Source: Camellia lanceoleosa
Lineage: Eukaryota; Streptophyta; Magnoliopsida; Ericales; Theaceae
Length of the DNA: 64,000 nucleotides
Assembly: GCA_025200525.1 (NCBI GenBank)
Contig: CM045761.1
Location: 58,615,438-58,679,437, forward strand
Direction of reading: 5' to 3'
Made by a program: the position numbers and the translations under genes. Below are positions 22,341-34,009 of this stretch, in pieces. Within the stretch, counting starts at the first letter, position 1. Each line of letters starts with the position of its first letter. The notes under the pieces were generated by a model. It saw only the letters and a program-made list of their open reading frames with translations, was not told where the DNA came from and searched no databases.

Positions 22341-23099
22341 GAAGATAAGGCAATCAGGCCCACTTTAGAAATTAGAAGCTTCCTAAGCACAAGCGGGGAC
22401 ACATGAGCACCGACTCAGCTATGCCCCAAGTATATTGCTTTAATCTTACTTTTCAAGTTTTATGCATGTAATAAAAGGAACTTTGATTTGTATTGAGAGT
22501 TGGAGAACTTTGTATTGAAATCAATGAAACTAAAGTTATGAGCACTAAAAGGTTTCCTTTTGGTCCAAAAATGGTCTAAGTTGTAAAAGGTAAAATTTGA
22601 GCAAAAATCAACTTTTATCAAAACTTTTGAAAACCATTTTCGATAAGGATCACAACTTAACACACACGAAATCCATCCTTGAGATGTACAACCCCAAATC
22701 TGAAGATCATAAATTGCCCCTTGACTGAATAGCACTGCTTAGCACTGTAACCAACTCTCAGAGAGGATCACAACCGAACATCTAGATAAAAAACAGACAA
22801 GGATAACCTGATTAACATATAGACATGACAGTTGAGTTGGGGGTGTTTACGGCCGAACTTCAGGATAAAGTTGCCTACGTATCCCAAATATGAGAATCAG
22901 GCCTTACGTAGTTCGGTTCAGGTTCACTCAAGTATTAATGCTCTCCTTTTGTGCTCTAACTTTTGCCAAGGCTGCCCTTTAGGGTTTTCAACCTTGCGAG
23001 CTCAGTTTTTATTTTTTTTTCTAATTTTTTGTGCTCTAACTTTTGCCTAGGTCGCCCTTCCGAGTTTTCGATCTAGCGAGCCTCTCAGGGGTAATATTT
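22341..23099 (-). other. 3' region of element D after integrase
   Basis: This stretch is noncoding. On the minus strand it contains the post-integrase segment ending GGCGACCTAGGCAAAAGTT, which matches array A near 36110 and 46930. It also has a 37 nt hairpin (22875-22911) and a stretch around 22560-22620 that matches array A near 36900-36980 (TTTTTGGACCAAAAGG-like). The homology shows that the antisense frames follow directly here, while array A lacks them. Confidence 0.7.
22875..22911 (-). ncRNA. Conserved 37 nt stem-loop of Tat-type elements (D copy)
   Basis: CTACGTA (22875-22881) and TACGTAG (22905-22911) form a perfect 7 bp stem around a 23 nt loop. The same length and ends occur in array A at 36383-36419 and 47199-47235. 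It is given as a candidate structured RNA/DNA element; no function is known to me. Confidence 0.45.
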
Positions 23100-24180
23100 C
23101 TTCAACTTGTCTATGTTGATCGGTTGAGAAAATTCTAAGGCATCCAAGTCCATGAGAATAACAGCTCCACCCAACCAGATAATTTTGATGATGTAAGGAC
23201 CAGTCTAATTGTGTCTGAACTTGCCCCTAGGGTCATGGATGGGAGCTCGGTTGTCTTTCAGCACCAAATCCCATTCCTTGAGATTCTGGGACTTAACCTT
23301 CTTGTTAAAAGCCCTAGTAATCCTACGTTGATATCCCTGAACATGGTACAATGCTTTCAGCCTTCTCTCATCGAACAGCATCAATTCTTCGAACCTACTC
23401 TGCACCGCTCACGCTATCTCGACATTCACCATAACCCGACAAAGAACTTCTATTTCGATCAGCAAAACAGCTTCCATCCCATAAATAAGAGAGTAAGGCG
23501 TCGCCCTTATAGATGTCCAAATTGAAGTCCTCTAACCCCAGAGTGCAATGGCAATTTGTCTGGCCAGTCCCTGTAGGTCTCAACCATCTTCTGTAAAATA
23601 TGCTTGATGTTCTTGTTGGCAGCCTCAACAGCTCCGTTGGTTTATGGCCAGTATGTGGATGATTTATGAAAAGCCACGTTGTATTTCTCCAACAAGTTGA
23701 TCACTTCTTTCTTGAAATGGGAGCCATTATCTAAGATAATCTTATTTAGGACTCCATAACAGCAAATGATATTGTTTTGGATGAACTTAGCCACATGTGT
23801 TGCCTTCAACACTGCATAAGACTGAGCTTCCACCCACTTTGTGAAGTAATCAATTGTCACCAAAATGTATTCATGCCCATTTGACCCTTTCAGTGTGACT
23901 GCACTAGTGACGTCAATTCCCTAGACTGAGAGAGGCTATGGTGAAGTCATGTTATACAACTTTGACAGCGGAATGTTCATGTAATTTGCATGAATTTAGC
24001 ATTTATGGCATCGCTGAACAAAACAGATACAATTCTCCTCCATAGTAGACTAGTAGTAACCTTACTTGAGAATCTTTCGGGCTAACATTACTCCGTTCAT
24101 GTGCACTCTGCACTCTCCCCCATGAATGGCCTTCATTAGGTGCTTTGATTCCTCTACATTAACACACAACTTATGCATTC
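23100..24180 (-). pseudogene. Integrase of element D
   Basis: Integrase would insert element DNA into the genome. On the minus strand there is first a zinc-binding HHCC region with EENCICFVQRCHKC (about 24040-24000). The DDE core follows: Asp in TIDYFTKW (23849-23851), Asp in ILDNGSHF (23729-23731) and Glu in NGAVEAANKN (23624-23626), the last two about 35 codons apart. A stop TAA at 23642-23644 interrupts the core where a residue is expected. The C-terminal region continues with RRLKALYHVQGYQRRITRAF (23405 onward) and ends INIDKLKKYYP near 23100. I see no chromodomain, as expected for the Tat lineage. Confidence 0.8.
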
Positions 24181-24263
24181 CCAATGACCTCTCTTGTACA
24201 GTTTACCTCCTCAGATGATAAATTGAATGGCCATCCACTGTATTGCCCTCTTATCTTTGGCAT

Positions 24264-24920
24264 TCACCCTTGGTGGATAAACCTCCTTTTCCAAGAAGTT
24301 CTAGATATCATAAAACCAGGGTTTTGATCTTGCACTTCATCTATTGCGGCTATAGACTTGTAGGCTGGCGTATATCTTTGCTCAATAATGATCGGATGCA
24401 TCCGGACTCTAAACGGGATGTCTATCATAGAAGATAAAGTTGATAAGGTGTCAGCGAACCTGTTGTTCTCTCTTAGTAGATGTGTGAAGGTCAGCTTCTC
24501 AAACCTAGGAATCAGAATGTCTAGGGTTTGGTGATAGATCTTCATCTTTTCTTTTTTGACCTTCCAGTCTCTTTTTGCTTGAGACACAACTAGGTTCGAG
24601 CCCCCGATGACGTCCAACCTTTTTGCCCCTAGTTCCAAGGCAACTTCCAAACTAGCGATACACGCCTCGTATTCTGCTTCATTATTAGATACCTTGAACC
24701 AGAGTTTGAAGGCTAAGGGTATATGGGAATTGTCAGGTGCTATCAGCAACACACATATCCCATACCCGTATTGATTAGATGCTCCGTCAAAGTACATTGT
24801 CCAAATTTCTTTCTCGACTTGCGTAATAGCTTCATCTGGGAACATGTATTCTCTCGCTTCATTCCTTCTCTTGGGTGATCTGCCAGAACTTAGCAACCGC
24901 TTCTCTTGACAAACTTGCAA
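24264..24920 (-). pseudogene. Additional (archaeal-like) RNase H of element D
   Basis: An open frame of 218 codons separates RT from integrase. It shows MYFDGASNQYGYG with the first catalytic Asp at residue 45, SNNEAEYEACIASL with the catalytic Glu near residues 81-83, and VIGGSNLVVSQ where active enzymes have GDS. The third acidic residue is therefore Gly (residue 107). This second RNase H is a defining trait of Tat/Ogre elements, whose original RT-linked RNase H has decayed. The frame is unusually long for this element but lacks a key residue. Confidence 0.8.
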
Positions 24921-24949
24921 GAATATACTTCAAATCAAATTTGGATAGA

Positions 24950-26310
24950 ACGAGCAACCAACGAGCTAGCCTACCCAGTAGCGCTTAGTTTCTCAAGAGA
25001 TATTTAATGGAATCTAATCTTGAAACCAGAATTATGGAGTGAGCTAACAAGTAGTGCCTCAACTTCCTAGTAGTCCATACCAGGCTAAGAAAGCTTTCTC
25101 CAACAGGGTGTGACGGGTCTCATAATCCAGCATTTTCTTGCTCAGGTAATAGATGGCTTTCTCATCTCTATCCTTAGATTCCTAAGTAAGCATGCATCCC
25201 ATCATTTTGTCTGTTACTGACAGATACAAAATCAAGGGCTTCCCTGGCTCTGGCGGCGACAACATGGGCGGGTTCTGAAGGTACTACTTGATCTGCTCAA
25301 AAGCGAATTGACTTCGGTCATCCCATTGGAATTTCTTTCCTTTCTTCAAGAGACCAAATAGTGGTTCACATGTCAAGGTTAATTTAGAAATAAACCGTCT
25401 TATGAATTGCACTTTACCCAGAAAGCCTCACACCTCCTTTTCAGTCCTTGGTGGTGGCATTTCTACGATGGCCTTGATTTTGGAAGGATCTACCTCGATG
25501 CCTCTCTGTGTGATCAGGAAACCCAGTATTTTCCCTACTGTTACACCGAAAGTTCATTTTTGGAAATTCAACCTCAACCGGTATTCTCTGATCCGTTGAA
25601 AGAATTTCTTCAAGGCAGTGTAATGGCCCTCTTTTTTCTTGGACTCAACAATCATGTCATCCACGTACACCATGACCTCTTTATGGATCATATCATGTAG
25701 AATTGTGGTTGCAGCTCGTTGATAGGTAGCCCCGACATTCTTTAGCCCAAATGGCGTCACCCGATAGCAGTAGGTTCCCCACAGCATAGTGAAAGCAGTT
25801 TTCTCTTTGTCTTTAGGTGCCCTAAGAATCTAGTTATACCCGAAAAATCCATCCATGAAGGAGAGCAACGCATGGCCTACGGTGAAGTCCACCAATTCAT
25901 CGATGTGCAGTAGAGAAAAGTTATCCTTCGAACTGGCTTTGTTCAGATCTCTGAAGTCCACACACACCCGAATTCTGCTATCTTTCTTTGGCACTGGGAC
26001 AATGTTGGGCAACCAAGTTAGATACTTAGATATTAGCAAAAACCCTACGTCTATCTTCTTGGTGACCTCCTCCTTAATCTTGAAAACCCAATCCAGGCGT
26101 ATTCTCTGCAACTTTTGCTTGATGAGTTGGGCATCAGGGTTGAGAGGGAGCCGATGCTGTATAATCTTAGGATCGATTCCAGACATGTCTTCGTAGGACC
26201 ACGCGAAAAGATCTTTGAAATCTTTTAATAAAGCAACTAAGCGCTCGCACTCCTCTAAAGATAACGTGGACCCGATCTAGACCAGACACGGATCCTTCTC
26301 AGTACCCACA
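24950..26310 (-). pseudogene. Reverse transcriptase with tethered RNase H of element D
   Basis: RT copies element RNA into DNA. The minus strand starts with GTEKDPCLV, a TAG, then IGSTLSLEECERLVALLKDF (26310-26240). It continues into IVPVPKKDSRIRVCVDFRDL (about 25990), TPFGLKNVGATYQRA and the catalytic MVYVDDMIVESK (YVDD at 25667-25656). The connection part holds KPLILYLSVTDK and IYYLSKKMLDYE (25240-25090), a decayed RNase H. Breaks occur at about 25830, 25555, 25275 and 25190. The TAG at 26277-26279 stands where array A has CAG (Gln), a C-to-T change at a CHG site. Confidence 0.85.
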
Positions 26311-27480
26311 TTAATAGCACTGATTTCATCAGGGAGGGTTTTGCGAACCTCTTCTCCTTCCGATTAATCAAAATTTTCAAAACCAGAGGAATTCCTTTCT
26401 CATTGTTTTCATCAAAATTTTGAAAATCGTGATCAGTGCAATAAACAAGAGGCACAGAGAAATACTCAGAATCTACAGTGGCATTCTTATTCAAAAGGTC
26501 TAGCTCATCCAATTCCTCGGTTGCAACAGACTCAAAAGAAAAAGAAAATGCAACTTGGACGAAACCTCGGCATCCAGATTATCAACCCTAGAATGCTGAA
26601 CCCAGACTCAAAAGAACCGGAATCTGATTCTGACTCCACAGACTCTGTGGAATCAGATTTTGGTTCACTACTTGACTTAGAACTGCTATACAGGTAGCCC
26701 TCCTCCAGTTGCCAAATGAGGGATGGTGCATCAGATGCATCCAAGATACCGCTAGAAGGGTTCATACCCAGTTGGTTTCCAAGATCAAGTTATCCCCCAA
26801 GCTCTCTGAGTTGATCCAAGGATCTGAAAGGAGACATGCCAGTGCTGCTCCTACTTCAAGTTCACTACTGTTGGAATAACTTTCTGTGCTCTTTACAACT
26901 TTAGCAGTAATTAACTCAGCCCTTTCTTCCATCTCACTATCTTGCAGCTGCAAGTCAAAGAAAATCTCAAAGCCAAGAACCCGCTACTTCTCAAAGTTAA
27001 ACCATGGTTTGGGAAAACCACAAAATGGGAAGTCTTCACATTCCCGAACAAAATAGCCATTCAGGGTTCCCCGAATTGGTCAGCGCACAGGCTCGTAGTG
27101 CTTCTCGGTGTGCTTAGCTCTAGCTCTTCTGGCCATCTCTTTCATTTTTCTCACCTAGTCCTCTTTGGTAAAGGCGTGTGGGTTATGTGGCACATCAGCC
27201 AACGCAATAATGCCCTTCTAGCCATTTCTCCCTGATCCCATTTTGGGCATATGTTGTAGCTTGTTCATGAGGTATATTGATTGGGTGCTGACATACAAGC
27301 CCTCATCAATGGCTAAGATATTCTACACTACTTGGGCCTTAGCCAAGGTAAACCCCGAAAGGAAGACATCCTCTTTGCCATGCACAATCTCCAGCACAGG
27401 TGTAGTGACCTCTAGCGAAGGATGTATAGATGAATTCCTGAAAACTATGGCTATCCATTTCCTATTGGGGGTACTTCAGT
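26311..27480 (-). pseudogene. Protease-RT linker of element D
   Basis: Minus-strand pieces include a Ser/Glu/Asp-rich acidic stretch (SSSKSSSEPKSDSTESVESE, about 26690-26630) and a longer decayed linker with several stops. Tat elements have a long, poorly conserved linker here. I recognise no enzyme domain. Confidence 0.5.
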
Positions 27481-27960
27481 ATTTGGTGGAAGGTGGAAGA
27501 TACAACTTTCCCTTGGTGCAACTAGGGTTGGCCAAGTAGTAAGTTGAAAGTGGTCGGAACATCCAGGACATGGAACTCAATGTCCTGCTGAGCTGGGCCG
27601 ACTGATACTCTAATCTGCACTGTTCCCATCACCTCTCTACTTACATTGTCATACACACGGATCACCTGGGCTGTAGGCACAAAATCAGCCAATTTCAGAC
27701 CAATAGCATAAGCCGTATGAGAAGGACAGACGTTGATTCTCGACCGGTGTCACCAATACCCGATATCCACTTTTCTCAAGATTTCTATGGATATGTATAG
27801 AGGCTTGTTGTGTGCAAAGCCTTCTAGCGGTAATTCCTTGCCTAAAAAGGTCAAAGTTGGCGCGGCGCCTCCTGGGAAGACTAATCCCACCAGTTATTCC
27901 AGGTGGTATCAATGGACAACTTAGCTTTATCCGTCGCCATCAGTATAGCCTGTCTATTCA
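27481..27960 (-). pseudogene. Aspartic protease of element D
   Basis: The minus strand reads INVCPSHTAYAIGLKLADF, then REVMGTVQIRVSVGPAQQDI, then FHVLDVPTTFNLLLGQPWLH, the second half of a retroviral-type protease that is missing in B. The active-site DTG is legible near 27750 but in a shifted frame (GDTG), so the enzyme is broken at its active site. Confidence 0.75.
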
Positions 27961-29590
27961 CTCACGAAGCCATAAGAAGACCCCAGGTAGATATGTCAGC
28001 TTGAATCTTCTTCAACTATTTTAGCACAGCCTCTTCCTCTAACCATTTTTCTTTCTGTTTCTCAACGTCTTTATCCTTTCTGGATGCCTCAAGTTAGTCC
28101 AGATGCGGTGGTTTGAAATATCGGCCACTTCTTGTCATGTGGTTGACATCTTCCATATACCAAGTGTTGTCAGGAAGGTCTTTGTCCCAATCCTCATTAG
28201 TGTGGGTAAAATGCAGATCATCATCTTCCTACCATATACCTCCGGTAACTGACAAGAAATTGTCCGGTTTCGGTCTAAGTGTTCTCTCAGCAAAAACATT
28301 TCTCGTAGGGTGCTGAGCTATTCCAGCTTTCTAATCACTTTCAATCATTTCTTACCCAAACCGCTCGGTCAAGCCTTCTTATTCAGATGTACAAGATTAC
28401 TAACAATACCAGTTCTCGAGCCAATTGTTCTTCACCAAGATTTTTCAATAATTTACCCTTTTTCATTGGCTGCCCGGCCATTGTAGCGATTTAAACTTCG
28501 TTCCTCCACTTCAATATCGTTCCTCATCTATATCAGGTTCATCACTTAGCCAGCTAGCATTTTCTGTCGACCTATTCAGATTGAACCAATCAATATGCAC
28601 GTCTCCTTGATTTTGTTCATCAAAGAACTACAAATTGTCTATGTCTTCCTCTAGGTTGGCTAGATCATCTAATCCCTAACTTGGTCCATTTTCTCAGACT
28701 ACACTAATCTCCTTGCCAGTTGGCAACACCACTTCCGACTTAACTTGGTCCACTAGGCCAATAAAACAGCACAGGTTGCACACCTCTTCAAATAAGTCCT
28801 CAGAGCCCTTGGGCAATGGACTGATATTCTTTACAAAGGTTGACCTCCCTTCATCTTCCACTGTCACCACCACTGGTTCAGGTTAGAATCTGGATGTGCT
28901 CATCATACACAAGTTCGTGCTCTCGGGGATAAACAACACCGGCTTAGGTAGGTGGGAAGAGGTAATGTCTATACTGGGGTCATAAAGGATGGCCAGTGTG
29001 TGGATGAGGTTTATATGCCGACGTGAAGGGACTTGGTTATGTGGTGGCAGAGGATTTGTAGTGACGCTGGGTTTTTCGGGAGGTGCTATCACCTTATTGT
29101 CAATGAGATCTTGAATCTCATGACGCAGCCTATAGCATTGATCAATGTCATGACCATGCTGCTGGTGAAAAGCATAGTATTTGGCCAGATTGTGTCTTGG
29201 GGAGAGAGGATCAGGTAGAGGGCGAGGCTCAAGTGGTTTAAGATGCCCCTTTTTTATCAGAACCCCTAAGGCTTTGGATAAAGGCATGTGGAGTGGGGTA
29301 AAGACCCTTTGAGATCGGGCCTGGCTGGTTGAGGTTTGTGGAGTTGTGTTGGAGGTGTTTGCGAACGGGTTGGCAGTTGTGGGTGTGGTGGTGACCATGC
29401 TTACATCCGAAGGCCGTGCAGAAGCGCTACCACCGATAGTTGCGTTGGAGCTGCGTGTAAAGGGCCTCTTGGGCTATTCCTTCTCATGGTCTATCAGCCC
29501 CTGCTTCATTGCATCCTCAATTTGAGCCCCTATTTCATGGAGCTCAACAAATGTAAATAAAGGCAAGACTAATATCTTCTGTAATAATCT
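27961..29590 (-). pseudogene. 3' part of gag of element D
   Basis: Just downstream (minus strand) of array A, gag resumes. The best piece is 29398-28883 with FTPLHMPLSKALGVLIKKGH, the zinc-knuckle region FHQQHGHDIDQC (about 29160-29120) and LRHEIQDLIDNKVIAPP. The first Cys of the knuckle is Tyr here. Farther on, MTRSGRYFKPPHLD-like sequence (about 28140) leads into the protease linker. The capsid part lies at 54898-55437 on the other side of array A, which shows that D was one gene before the insertion. Confidence 0.8.
29586..29590 (+). repeat. Target-site duplication of array A, left copy
   Basis: AATCT, directly before CTGTAGAC. An identical AATCT follows the last LTR at 54893-54897. Both copies lie in the gag of D. 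Confidence 0.85.
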
Positions 29591-32500
29591 CTGTAGACAC
29601 CCCATTTTTGACCGTCCTCAAGACTTGGACGTCACCGTTGGAACACTCGGTGATTATCCATGTTTGTGTTCGTTTGGAGTTCCCGGAGTTCTCGGCTGTG
29701 CGAGCCTTGCCTCAGGACCTCCGAACTCGACTGTTTGTGTTTGGTTTTGCACCAAACACTTGTGTTTTGCCTTGGAAGGGCAGGGAATGCTTTGTGAGGC
29801 ATCCCCACACACCACGTGGGGCTAGAGGCCACCGGGTCAGTAGTTGTCACTGCACTATATAGTGCCTTTCGGCACTATTTTGTGCCGGTCGGCACTATTT
29901 TTGGCTTAAAAATGACCAATTTGCCCGGTACCACTGTGCACTTGCTTTCTGAGATATTTTCAGACAGCTGTGTGCAATTGTGTTCCCCTCCATACACGTG
30001 TATGGAGGGATGAGCTTGCTTAGTGGCCAAGCTTGTAAGCTTTTGGCCTATAAGAGGGAAAGCTCTTCCTCTTGGCTTAAGGTTGGCTTCTTGAGAGACT
30101 TAACCATTGTTAGAGAGAGCCAAGCTCTGGTTTTAGGGTTAAGATAGATACACATCCTATCTCTCCCTTTCTCTTTTGCTTTCTAGGTGTTTTAGTTCAT
30201 ATTATTGCACTAACACACCTAGTCTTCCACCTTTTCTTGGTATTCTTAAAAATCAGAGCTTATTATTGAAGTTCTTGACTGGTTTTGAGTCCAAAGAAGC
30301 TACAACATCAAGCTTTGTGAAAAGGACTATAAGGGTAAGAACTTAACCCCCTTTTTACCCCATTCTTGTAACCTATTTTTGCTTGCTTTAAAACAGTTTT
30401 TGTGCTTAGTGATTAACACATAAAATCTCTGTTTTTAAGTTCTCTTCATTGTTCATTAAGGGTGTTGTGAGGTTTGGGGAAGTTTGACCCCCTTTAGGCC
30501 TTGAAAAGGCCTCTTTTTGTGCTTGTTGGTTGAGATCCGAGATTTTGGTGATAGGATCTTTTCACCACTGAAATCTTGAGGGATTTCAGTGGTGAAGAGC
30601 ATGCCTTGAAGTCTCAAGAAGGAGAGGGCCACCCCCTCTCCTTCATGTCCTTGAAAAGGACAAATTTTGCTTCCTTAAGGAGTTCTATGCTTGAGTGTGT
30701 GTTGAGCTTGTTTGACTTGTTTTCTATGCTTATATTGCTATGATATAACATGTTTTCAAGTTGGTTTTGGTCTCCTATACATGCTTAGTATAGTTGCCTT
30801 GTAATGCCCCTTTTATGCCTTAACATGTCTAGGTTGTTTGCCCTATTTTCTAGCATGTTTTAAGCTTAGATTTGTGAAGCTTGTGTTTATTTTGCCATGA
30901 CTTAGCTCTGTCCATGGCTATTTTGGCCAATCTTAGCATGAATTTGGTAGCCTCTTTGTATTTGGCTTGTTGGCCTCAAAAGCATGAATTTGTAGTATGA
31001 CATGCTTGCTTTATTTTTGATGGTTGGAATCATCTAGCATGCCATTTCAGTCCTTCATACATGCTTGTTTGATTGCCTTGGTGGCCTTGTTAATGCTTTA
31101 AGAGCTTGTGTTAAGTGCTCTATGTTTAGGCCTTATTGCATGCCTTAGATTCCATGCTTCCTAGATGCCATCTAGGTGGTCATTTAGGCTTAGTTTTATG
31201 TGTTAAAACTTTGTCTTTAAGTGCTTGAATATTGCCATGTATGATTGTGCTAAGTGTGGTTTAATGCCCTATTGACTTGCTTTAAGCCTAGGCCATTTGC
31301 ATGCTTTGTTTGGAATGCTCTATTGCATGATTTGGCATCATGTTTAACATGAATTTCAGAGCTTTAAATGCATGCTATTAGTCCATGTTTGGCCTCTTTA
31401 AGTATGCATGAGAATTGCTTTGGTTTGCCTAAGTCTTGGGCCTTAACACTTGCATATGTGTGTGTGCATTTGGTCTCATTTTCTAGGCATTTTGGCCATC
31501 GATCTTAGGCCTTTTAGGGTTGCCTAATTCATGTCTAAGTCCATTATTCCATTGGATTGCATGCTTGTATTATATGCTTGTTTGTATGCTTGCATAAATG
31601 CATCATATTGTCCATCTAGCATCCTAGATGACATGCTTAGGATTGCACCACATTAACATGCATACCAAGCCTCTTGAAGTGAGTTTGATAGAGGTTTGGT
31701 ACCCCTTTTGTGCCTATGTGTTTTGCATGCATTTGAAAGTGAAGGTGCATTCTTGGTTCTTAGGGCCATCATGCATGGAAATGCGTGATTGGTGGTCCGG
31801 GAACCGAGGCACAACCTCCTTTGAGTCCAAAACATGATAAGGATTGTGTTTGATGCATAAATTGCTTGAATTGCCTTGCCATGCATAGTCTTGCCCTCTG
31901 CTGCTGTGAGTTGCAGGTTCTGCAGGAATTAAGTGCCGGCCGGCAGTATTTAGTGCCGACCGGCAGTGTATCAGTGGCCGATAGCTTCATCTGCAGCCGG
32001 TGGTCAATCCCCGCAGCCGGTGGCCAAACCCCTCAGTCGGTGGTGATCTTCAGTGTATCTGGAAGGTTTCCCAGGATTTTGGCATCCTTCAGAGGAGGAG
32101 AGCAGAGAAAACAGGGGCAAATCATGCATGGTAGTGCGATTCCGAGCAAGTCCCGAGCGCGCGCCGCATTTGAGCCCTCCCCCGAGGCATTTACTGCTTT
32201 AATTAGATTAATTATTTATTTAATTAATTTAGTCAATTTGTAATAATTAATTAGCTTGCGTAGTTAATTAATCTGTATTATTCTTTTGGTCCCTCCGAGC
32301 GAGGGCAAATTGTAATAAGGGTGTGTGGGTGTGTGTATGTCTTCCAACCCCCATTTCTTTCTCCCTTTTATTTACCTGCTTTGATGGTAGATTAGGGCAT
32401 ACTTATCTTTAGCATACCTTATGCTATGCATGCGTGCATTCATGCATTTGTTTACATGCACCGGGCTCGGTACATCATACAAACTGCATTGTATTTTCAA

Positions 32501-33303
32501 TTCCTAATTGAATACGTGCTATGTGATAGCATTTCACATGCCATGTTTAGGGTAACCGAGCCTACTCTAGATTGCATCTATGCCTGTGTTGCATTAGCCA
32601 CTTAACATGAACTAGGTCATGCATGTTTGCTAACTAGTTTTTTTTGTTTTGGCACGGAGTACGATGTAAGTATTTTACGCTTTAGCATATCGCATGCGTG
32701 TGAATGTTAACATGACAGTATGATTACCATGTGGCTAAGTGCTTATATGAGATAAACTGTTTGAATGCCTGTGGGTGGAGGTTGGATTGCCTGAGTTGGT
32801 ACAACTCATTGAAATCCGTATTTTAGCCTACTTGCGAGTAGCAAAATCTAACACGTTTTTCGAGACAAAACGGATATGCAATGTTTATTTCCAAGTTAGG
32901 CGATCTAGTCTATACTTTTGTGTTGTGCGCATCACATAGTAATTCTAGATTAAATAACCGGAATAAGAACGCATAAAGTTTTCAAAATTGGATATCACGG
33001 TTAGTAGAGGCGGTCTTGGATCGGGCGAGAGGTGCTCATAGTGACCTTCCCGATCGTACCCAAGCTCGAGCCAAGTCAACTTTGGTTATGACGGACATGT
33101 GGCCTTGACCAGTCGGGGTTTCCTAAATTTCCCATTTTAAAAAAATATTTAGGTGGCGACTCATGTCCGCATGATCCATGTTTGGCACTTCTTTTCAAAA
33201 ATGTTTTCTCAAAACGATTTGCGAGTTGGACTCTTTGGTTCAGATGAACTGCGGACACAAATCGAGTCCGAATGTAGAGTGAAGCCCACAGCGGCGTCTC
33301 GAG
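29591..33303 (+). repeat. Array A LTR 1 (~3.71 kb)
   Basis: It starts CTGTAGACACCCCATTTTTG. The right end reads GGCGTCTCGAG against GCGTCTACAG in the other two. It is near-identical to LTRs 2 and 3 along its length, with differences concentrated in the last 350 bp and at CAG/CTG/CCG sites. It contains GCCGGTCGGC islands at about 29850-29905 and 31930-32040. Small open frames inside recur in all three LTRs simply because the DNA is repeated. Confidence 0.9.
30048..30055 (+). promoter_or_regulatory. TATA box, array A LTR 1
   Basis: CTATAAGA in GGCCTATAAGAGGGAAAGC, ~457 bp inside the LTR, at the same offset in LTRs 2 and 3. It marks the probable U3/R promoter. Confidence 0.55.
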
Positions 33304-33306
33304 TTC

Positions 33307-33321
33307 TGGCGACTCTGGGGA
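33307..33321 (+). promoter_or_regulatory. Damaged primer-binding site, internal copy 1
   Basis: TGGCGACTCTGGGGA lacks the CTG present in the copy 2 site. If real, this would weaken tRNA-Arg priming; the loss is at a CTG and may be a sequencing artefact. Confidence 0.7.
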
Positions 33322-33344
33322 TTTTAGAGAGCTTGACTCGAACT

Positions 33345-34009
33345 CGTGATATGCTGTTTTGATTTCATTTATGTGTCTCTTTGCATTGCATGTGCATTGG
33401 TGCGCCTAGGACACCGTGTTGGCCATCTGCTATTCTGGCGGTTTGTCGAGGCTTGTCTTGTCAAGGCATGTCCATAAGGTGACGGTTGCGGGCTCTGCCC
33501 GATATGGGAACACAAACCCGGTTTCTGGGGCACCCTTTTGACCATTCGACCTAGTGCATATCGAAATCCATAGTGACCATTCCAAACTAGGACAAAGTTG
33601 CTTACCCGAAATAGGTTGTTTGAAACATTGCGTGCGTAGTGAAACCCTAGCTCGACAAAATAGGACGGAAACCCTACCCCAACATAGGGGTGTATTGGCT
33701 CTCATTTACTTGCTATGTGCTTTTAGAGTGTATCTCTCTGAGAATGCATATACCGGTTTGCAAATTTGAATATCCGGCACGAGGGCACTAGTATCGATGA
33801 TTGTTGGGAATCGTTATATCCGTGGTATCGATTCGATTTTGAACAGTGAATCTGGGAACATGTTGATCGGATATAGTACCGTTGTTGTTTGCCGCACCCG
33901 TGTTTGATCTGTCGAAATGAAATACCGCCATTTTCCGCTTCAATTCGAGAGATTCAGTGAGTTGATCCAGCACAGTTAGTGTCTTCTCCTTCTTTGGCGA
34001 GGATTGAAC
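33345..34009 (+). other. 5' leader, internal copy 1
   Basis: Noncoding leader matching 44090-44770 of copy 2, with about 15 small differences, almost all at CAG, CTG, CCG or CGG. It shares blocks with the leaders of B and D. Confidence 0.65.

Noticed and set aside
23100..29590. Endogenous pararetrovirus
   Set aside because: An integrase with DDE residues, LTRs and a second RNase H are present, and no movement-protein-like frame is seen; this is a gypsy element.
31628..31886. Small open frames repeated at 31628, 42350 and 53224 in the LTRs
   Set aside because: They recur only because the LTR is present three times. They have no recognisable family, overlap on both strands and lie in noncoding LTR sequence.
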